Source: Draconibacterium sp. (lineage in GTDB: Bacteria > Bacteroidota > Bacteroidia > Bacteroidales > Prolixibacteraceae). Taken from it: a DNA stretch of 11,079 nt. The stretch covers positions 1 to 11,079 of the forward strand of contig WGCT01000439.1 in NCBI GenBank assembly GCA_015493625.1. The letters are read 5' to 3'. Within the stretch, counting starts at the first letter, position 1, and the number at the start of each line of letters is the position of its first letter. The position numbers and the translations under genes were made by a program. The notes beneath the pieces were generated by a model. That model was not told the origin of the DNA and did not search any database. It saw only the letters and a list, made by a program, of their open reading frames with translations. Of this stretch, positions 6,841 through 11,079 are shown piece after piece.

Positions 6841-8061
6841 ATGGGTTACGACATAAAAAAATTAAGACAGAATTTTCCTGTATTAAGCCGGCAGGTTTAT
6901 AACAAACCGTTGGTTTACCTCGACAGTGCGGCATCGGCACAAAAACCGGTGCAGGTTTTATTGAAGGAGGAACAACTTTATAACAACTACTACGGAAATA
7001 TTCACCGGGCAGCACATTTTATGGCCGATCAGGCAACGGCAGATTTCGAGGCGGTGCGCGATAAGATACAGAAGTTTATTCATGCTGAATTCCGGGAGGA
7101 GATTATTTTTACAAAGGGAACAACCGAAAGTATTAACCTGGTAGCCAGCTCGTTTTGTGAAAAGTTTTTATCTGCCGGCGACGAGATAATTGTTTCGGAA
7201 ATGGAACACCACTCCAACATTGTTCCGTGGCAACTGGCCGCTCAACGAAAAGGGGCAAAAGTGGTTAAACTGCCGTTTACCGACAATGGAGATTTACGAA
7301 TAGAAAAGCTTCCCGAACTTATTAATCCGAAAACAAAACTAATTGCTGTTGCACACATTTCGAACGTTTTGGGAACAATAAATCCAATTACGGAGATTGT
7401 GAAAATTGCTCACACAAACGGAGTGGCTGTTTTGGTCGATGGCGCACAAGCAGTGCCACATCTTACAATTGATGTGCAGGAATTGGATGCCGATTTTTAT
7501 GCATTCTCGGCACATAAACTTTATGGGCCAAATGGCGTTGGCGTTTTATACGGCAAAAAAAAGTGGCTCGATAAAATGCCTCCTTATCAGGGTGGAGGCG
7601 AAATGATTTCGGAAGTGTCGTTCGAAAAAACAACATTTAACGAACTGCCTTATAAATTTGAAGCGGGCACGCCAAACATTACCAGTGTAATTGCATTTGG
7701 AGCTGCCATCGATTTTGTTTTAGAAACCGGATTGGAGAATATTGCCAATTGGGAACACAAACTTTTAACTTATGCAACTTCAAAAATAAAAGAGATTGAA
7801 GGGGTGAAAATTTATGGCGAGGCGAATAGAAAATCGAGTGTAATTTCGTTTAATATTGAAGGAGTTCATGCATACGATTTAGGAATGCTGCTCGATAAAA
7901 TGGGAATTGCCCTGCGCACCGGCCACCATTGCGCCGACACGGTAATGCAACACTTTGGAATACAGAGTACAGCACGCATTTCGTTTGCCATGTACAACAC
8001 AAAAGAGGAGGTTGATGTTTTTATTCGTTCATTAAAAAAGGTTCGGATGATGTTTAAATAA
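6841..8061 (+). CDS. sufS: Cysteine desulfurase SufS
   Basis: SufS is a PLP-dependent group II cysteine desulfurase that converts cysteine to alanine and holds the sulfur as a persulfide for Fe-S assembly by SufBCD. In 406 residues it shows the substrate-side EMEHHSN (His123/His124), the PLP ring contacts DGAQ (Asp200, Gln203), the Schiff-base lysine in SAHKLYGP (Lys226), and catalytic Cys364 in RTGHHC, which has the same number as in E. coli SufS. The short catalytic loop around RTGHHC marks group II rather than IscS/NifS. Start ATG 6841 follows an A-rich leader. No sufE or sufU lies beside it in this window, although group II enzymes normally need such a partner. The stop is 4 bp from that of the converging channel gene. 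Confidence 0.96.
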   Translation: MGYDIKKLRQNFPVLSRQVYNKPLVYLDSAASAQKPVQVLLKEEQLYNNYYGNIHRAAHFMADQATADFEAVRDKIQKFIHAEFREEIIFTKGTTESINLVASSFCEKFLSAGDEIIVSEMEHHSNIVPWQLAAQRKGAKVVKLPFTDNGDLRIEKLPELINPKTKLIAVAHISNVLGTINPITEIVKIAHTNGVAVLVDGAQAVPHLTIDVQELDADFYAFSAHKLYGPNGVGVLYGKKKWLDKMPPYQGGGEMISEVSFEKTTFNELPYKFEAGTPNITSVIAFGAAIDFVLETGLENIANWEHKLLTYATSKIKEIEGVKIYGEANRKSSVISFNIEGVHAYDLGMLLDKMGIALRTGHHCADTVMQHFGIQSTARISFAMYNTKEEVDVFIRSLKKVRMMFK

Positions 8062-8065
8062 CCTC

Positions 8066-9103
8066 CTATTCTCCTCTTTCCATTGCCACTTTCAATCGCT
8101 GAATCTGGTCGGGATTTCCCAAAACAAAAAGCTGGTCGTTGCGCGAAAGAATCATTTGCGGATCGGGATTAAAAACATAACGGGCACCACTAATTTTAAC
8201 GCCTATAATATTGGCTCCCGACATTTCGCGCACTCTTAATTCGGAAATAGATTTACCGATATAACAGGGTGCTAAATTTTTACACGAAAGTTCTTCGAGA
8301 TTCACATCCTGTGTTTTTTGCAACAAAATGTATTCAACAAATTCCACCACATCGGGCTGATGAACTAACTTAGCCATTCGTTGCCCGCCAATTCGTTCGG
8401 GCATAATTACGTTGCTGGCACCCGCCCTTTTCAGTTTCATTTGCGATTCCAGCTCCGATGCACGACTAATTACTGTTAATCCGGGATTCATACTTCGTGC
8501 CGTTAATACTACAAAAACATTGTCGGCATCGTTTGGTGTGGTTGCAATTAAAGCGCGTGCCGAATGAATTTTAACTTGTGACAAAATCTCTTCGTGAGTT
8601 GCATCGCCTTTTAAATAGAGTAAATCGGGGTTTTCACGAATCCGCGAAATAACATTGTCGCGCTTGTCGACAATTACAAATTTTACTCCATGTTCGGCCA
8701 GCTCCATGGCGGCCTGCTCGCCATTACGTCCGTAACCAACAATAATAACGTGGTCTTTCAGTTTTGCAATTTTTTTGTCCACTTTGTATGTTTTTATATA
8801 ATTTGCCAATTCGCCATCGAAAACAAAACGAGCCAGATTCGAGCCCACATAAGCAAAACTTCCTAAACTCGAAACAATTAGTACAATTGTAAAAATTTTA
8901 CCCAAATTAGTTAACGGTGCGCCAACCTCTTTAAACCCAACTGTTGAAATGGTTATAAATGTCATGTAAATGCTGTCGAGGAAATTTAAATCTTCGAGAT
9001 AATGGTATCCAACGGTTCCAAAAGTTACTATCGACACCAAAAGGAGAATACCAATTTTTAACGTTTTGCTCGAAACTTCATGAAATTTATTGTATTGATC
9101 CAT
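8066..9103 (-). CDS. Two-TM potassium channel protein with RCK (TrkA-N/TrkA-C) domains
   Basis: This is a predicted inner-membrane ion channel gated by cytoplasmic RCK domains, built like MthK. The 345 residues run: TM1 about 15-36, pore helix and filter about 43-60 (TFITISTVGFKEVG), TM2 about 66-90, RCK-N about 117-235 with the Rossmann motif GYGRNG (123-128), Asp146 at the end of beta-2 and GDAT (167-170), and TrkA-C about 265-342. The filter reads TVGF at 54-57, but the next residue is Lys58 where canonical filters have Gly (TVGYG), so selectivity may differ. The ATG lies 3 bp after the stop of the DUF2851 gene, so the two are almost surely co-transcribed. The ligand (nucleotide, cation or c-di-AMP) cannot be read from the sequence. 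Confidence 0.9.
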   Translation of the reverse strand: MDQYNKFHEVSSKTLKIGILLLVSIVTFGTVGYHYLEDLNFLDSIYMTFITISTVGFKEVGAPLTNLGKIFTIVLIVSSLGSFAYVGSNLARFVFDGELANYIKTYKVDKKIAKLKDHVIIVGYGRNGEQAAMELAEHGVKFVIVDKRDNVISRIRENPDLLYLKGDATHEEILSQVKIHSARALIATTPNDADNVFVVLTARSMNPGLTVISRASELESQMKLKRAGASNVIMPERIGGQRMAKLVHQPDVVEFVEYILLQKTQDVNLEELSCKNLAPCYIGKSISELRVREMSGANIIGVKISGARYVFNPDPQMILSRNDQLFVLGNPDQIQRLKVAMERGE

Positions 9104-9106
9104 TCG

Positions 9107-10405
9107 TTAAACTGTTGTGTTTTTTACAATTTTCACCCCTATTTGGCAATTTAAGCATTTTTTCTGTTTGCAATATATATTTTTAAGTTGAAGTAACGAC
9201 TGCGTTTCGAATGCCGAGTGCGTTTCAATACCCAGTTTTTTCCAATTTGTTAGTATCGAATTATGCTCGGGTGGCAGTTGTTCGAGAAATTCCAAAGCCC
9301 GGTTTTTTAACTGCTCCCGGTTTTGTTTTTCGCCATAAACAAAAAGAAATGGAACTATAACGTTTATTATTAGTGCATTAATCGACTGCTCGCCCAAAGT
9401 TTTCTTCGAATTTCGTTTCGATAATTTATTAAAATTATAATGCGAGTTCCAGTATTCCGAAGCGCTCACATCGAACAGCTCTTTCAGTTCATTAATATTC
9501 TCTATTTCAATTATTTTCGAAAATAGCCCGTGCGAACGGTAAATCAATGCTGCCATTTGCGAAATTCGTATGGTCGGGAAATTCCCCGGCCGCAGTCGCA
9601 TAAATTTCCAAAGATGACTTTCCACCGCATTTAAATTGTACTTTTTATACAAAAATGAATACTCGTTCCGGAGCTGAAGAAAATAGCTGTCGCCAAGCAA
9701 CTCTTTATTTAGCAGTCCGGAACTGCCAAACAAAAGAGCCTCTAATTGCAACAAATTATTTTTGTGTTTGGCAAGAATTTTTAACGGCAGTGCTTTTGCC
9801 AGCAATTCAAAAGGAACGGCATTAACTTTAAACCCGAACATTTTTGCCAACACCTGATAAAACGTCTCATTCCAGTCGTTGTTGTTTTGTTCGAGCCGTT
9901 GAATAATTTCGCCGGTTTTATTTTCAAGTCGTTCAACCATTAAACGGTTAAACCCAAGTTGCAAGACCACAGGATCGATTTTATGAAACTGGTTCTGACA
10001 GGCAATCCACGTTTGTGCAAGTAATAAACTTTGGTAATTTATTCGCAAATGGTCGGGGTAAGTTAAAACAAGTGTCGGAATTTTCTCATTGTTTTCGCGC
10101 CTCACCTCCTTGTCGTTAACCTCAACAACATGCAAAATAACACTGTCGTAGGCTTTGTCGGTTTGATGTTTGTGTCTCTCCCAGTCCGACGAATTTTTAT
10201 GAATTTCAACATTCCCTGCCCAAACAGTATCGCCAATTTTTATTCGGGCATTAAAAAAATCGGGACCCGAGTTACTATTGCGTTGCCCGGGGTTTAAAAC
10301 CTCAACAGCTTCGCCGGAAGTTGTTTGATTGTTTTTGGTAAAAAAAAGTTTGTTTTCCCAGACATACTGGAGAAACTCTTCGGGTAAATTATTCGGGGCG
10401 ACCAT
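9107..10405 (-). CDS. DUF2851 family protein, possible metal-binding nuclease-like fold
   Basis: This 432-residue protein is recognised as DUF2851, a family widespread in Bacteroidota with no established function. Family-like blocks are EEFLQYVWENKLF (9-21), NPGQRNSNSGPDFFNARI (38-55), WAGNVEIHKNSSDW (62-75), HKHQTDKAYDSVILHVV (78-94), RPGNFPTIRISQMAAL (272-287) and a C-terminal LLQLKNIYCKQKKCLNCQIG. It has no signal peptide or membrane segment, so it is probably cytoplasmic. The arrangement GPDF...VEIHK followed by conserved His/Asp resembles a PD-(D/E)xK or Vsr-like nuclease core with His in place of the Lys. This is inference. The only cysteines are 136, 412, 417 and 420, which suggests a bound metal or Fe-S cluster. 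The start is ATG 10405, and the channel gene follows after 3 bp. Confidence 0.85.
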   Translation of the reverse strand: MVAPNNLPEEFLQYVWENKLFFTKNNQTTSGEAVEVLNPGQRNSNSGPDFFNARIKIGDTVWAGNVEIHKNSSDWERHKHQTDKAYDSVILHVVEVNDKEVRRENNEKIPTLVLTYPDHLRINYQSLLLAQTWIACQNQFHKIDPVVLQLGFNRLMVERLENKTGEIIQRLEQNNNDWNETFYQVLAKMFGFKVNAVPFELLAKALPLKILAKHKNNLLQLEALLFGSSGLLNKELLGDSYFLQLRNEYSFLYKKYNLNAVESHLWKFMRLRPGNFPTIRISQMAALIYRSHGLFSKIIEIENINELKELFDVSASEYWNSHYNFNKLSKRNSKKTLGEQSINALIINVIVPFLFVYGEKQNREQLKNRALEFLEQLPPEHNSILTNWKKLGIETHSAFETQSLLQLKNIYCKQKKCLNCQIGVKIVKNTTV

Positions 10406-10406
10406 A

Positions 10407-10436
10407 ATTTATTCATTTTTTTTGTTCCGAATAAAT
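10407..10436 (-). promoter_or_regulatory. Weak hairpin just before the DUF2851 start codon
   Basis: ATTTATTC (10407-10414) and GAATAAAT (10429-10436) form an 8-bp inverted repeat with a 14-base loop, ending one base before the start codon on the minus strand. It is AT-rich and weak, but lies where a leader hairpin could affect translation. No TAnnTTTG match is clear in the 155-base gap 10406-10560; the nearest is TATTTTG at 10475-10469, one base short. The DUF2851 pair might therefore be read through from the glycosylase gene. Confidence 0.2.
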
Positions 10437-10560
10437 ATAGTGAAAATTGTTTAATCCCGAAATCGTTGCAAAATACCGTATAACCCGAAAAGCTAAATGT
10501 ATTGAGCGAATGTAGCCATCGAAAGCCCTATCGAACTTTCAACAACTTCAATTCTGAAAT

Positions 10561-11076
10561 TTATTGATTTAGAATAAATCGCCACGGTTTGTTTACCCAG
10601 GGCTCGCCGGCATAATCAATTCCAACGCGTTTTGCGGTTGAGTATTTTGGTTCAATTCCCGACTCTTCGACCCACAACTTATTGGAAGTAAAAAGGGTTT
10701 CGCCATAAAAAGATTTATCGAGTTGCAACTCTTTTCCAACTTTTCCCGGGCCAAAAATAGTATCAATTCCCCGAATTAGTACTGCCGACGGATTCTCTTT
10801 CTCGCTGGTAACAAAATTAAGCATCCAATACATTCCATAAATCAGATAAACATAAATAACACCACCTTCAGCAAACATTATTTCGGTACGTTTTGTTCTT
10901 CCTTTGTTGGCATGGCAGGCACGGTCGTTGCCTCCCCGATACGCTTCGGTTTCGGAAATTGTGTATCGTTTAATTTTATTATTGTTAAAACGCCTCACTA
11001 ATGTTTTCCCAATCAGGTCGGGAGCCACTTCTAAAACATCGCGTTTAAAAAAGTCGGATGTAAGCCGGTTGTTCAT
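10561..11076 (-). CDS. 3-methyladenine DNA glycosylase (AAG/MPG family)
   Basis: This base-excision repair enzyme removes alkylated purines such as 3-methyladenine from DNA. The 171 residues align with the AAG family from the N-terminal RLTSDFFKRDVLEVAPDLIGKTLV to the closing PWRFIL. The catalytic Glu44 in SETEAY equals human Glu125, His55 in RACHANKGR equals His136, Tyr80 in YVYLIYGMY equals the intercalating Tyr162, and Asn87 equals Asn169. The spacings between these residues match the human enzyme exactly. GPGK (109-112) is present, but the stretch between VLIRGID and GPGK is shorter than in many bacterial members. The ATG at 11074-11076, three bases from the edge, gives a normal N-terminus, so the gene appears complete. 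It reads toward the DUF2851 gene, with a 155-base gap. Confidence 0.92.
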   Translation of the reverse strand: MNNRLTSDFFKRDVLEVAPDLIGKTLVRRFNNNKIKRYTISETEAYRGGNDRACHANKGRTKRTEIMFAEGGVIYVYLIYGMYWMLNFVTSEKENPSAVLIRGIDTIFGPGKVGKELQLDKSFYGETLFTSNKLWVEESGIEPKYSTAKRVGIDYAGEPWVNKPWRFILNQ

Positions 11077-11079
11077 AGG

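Noticed and set aside
7406..7606. 66-residue plus-strand frame inside sufS
   Set aside because: It is an out-of-frame shadow of the conserved PLP-binding region of sufS.
10752..10764. Frameshift or deletion in the glycosylase because of the short stretch before GPGK
   Set aside because: The reading frame is intact, all catalytic residues keep their spacing, and the segment is a variable loop in the family.
1..11079. CRISPR array, insertion sequence, phage or plasmid origin
   Set aside because: No regularly spaced repeats, transposase, terminal inverted repeats with target duplication, or integrase were seen. The genes are core-type and uniform in composition.

Overview
The window looks like ordinary chromosome from a Bacteroidota bacterium. 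Three things suggest this: the promoters fit the phylum's -33 TTG / -7 TAnnTTTG pattern, starts are preceded by A-rich leaders with little Shine-Dalgarno sequence, and the gene content is a SufBCD operon with separate SufS, a DUF2851 protein and a periplasmic C1 peptidase. The AT-rich sequence with frequent TCG/CGA triplets reminds me of marine Marinilabiliales/Prolixibacteraceae, but that finer placement is a guess.

Layout. Positions 1-526 hold no convincing complete gene. A 23-codon frame open at the left edge may be the tail of a plus-strand gene, and two strong plus-strand intrinsic terminators and a small TCCCGAT hairpin follow it. Positions 527-2836 (minus strand) carry thiL (thiamine-monophosphate kinase) followed 21 bp later by a secreted bleomycin-hydrolase-like cysteine peptidase. 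The 126-bp gap 2837-2962 contains two divergent promoters whose elements overlap, one for thiL and one for suf. Positions 2963-6627 (plus strand) carry sufB, sufC and sufD, closed by a strong terminator. sufS follows at 6841-8061 as its own unit. It converges, with only 4 bp between stops, on a minus-strand pair: a DUF2851 protein (10405-9107) and a two-TM RCK potassium-channel protein (9103-8066) spaced by 3 bp. The right edge holds a 3-methyladenine DNA glycosylase (11076-10561), minus strand.

How they work together. SufS removes sulfur from cysteine and the SufBC2D complex builds Fe-S clusters with it. No sufE/sufU or A-type carrier is in the window, so the sulfur shuttle must be encoded elsewhere. 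ThiL makes the last step to thiamine diphosphate. The DUF2851-channel pair is probably one transcript, but its shared purpose is unknown.

I see no mobile element, CRISPR array, rRNA or tRNA, and no multi-gene system that is clearly new. The points most worth a second look are: the DUF2851 protein, which has exactly four cysteines in a 1+3 arrangement plus a nuclease-like D...ExH motif; the channel filter, which reads TVGFK rather than TVGYG; the peptidase's Asn-to-Asp change at the catalytic triad; the terminator-like hairpin between sufB and sufC; and the overlapping divergent thiL/suf promoters.
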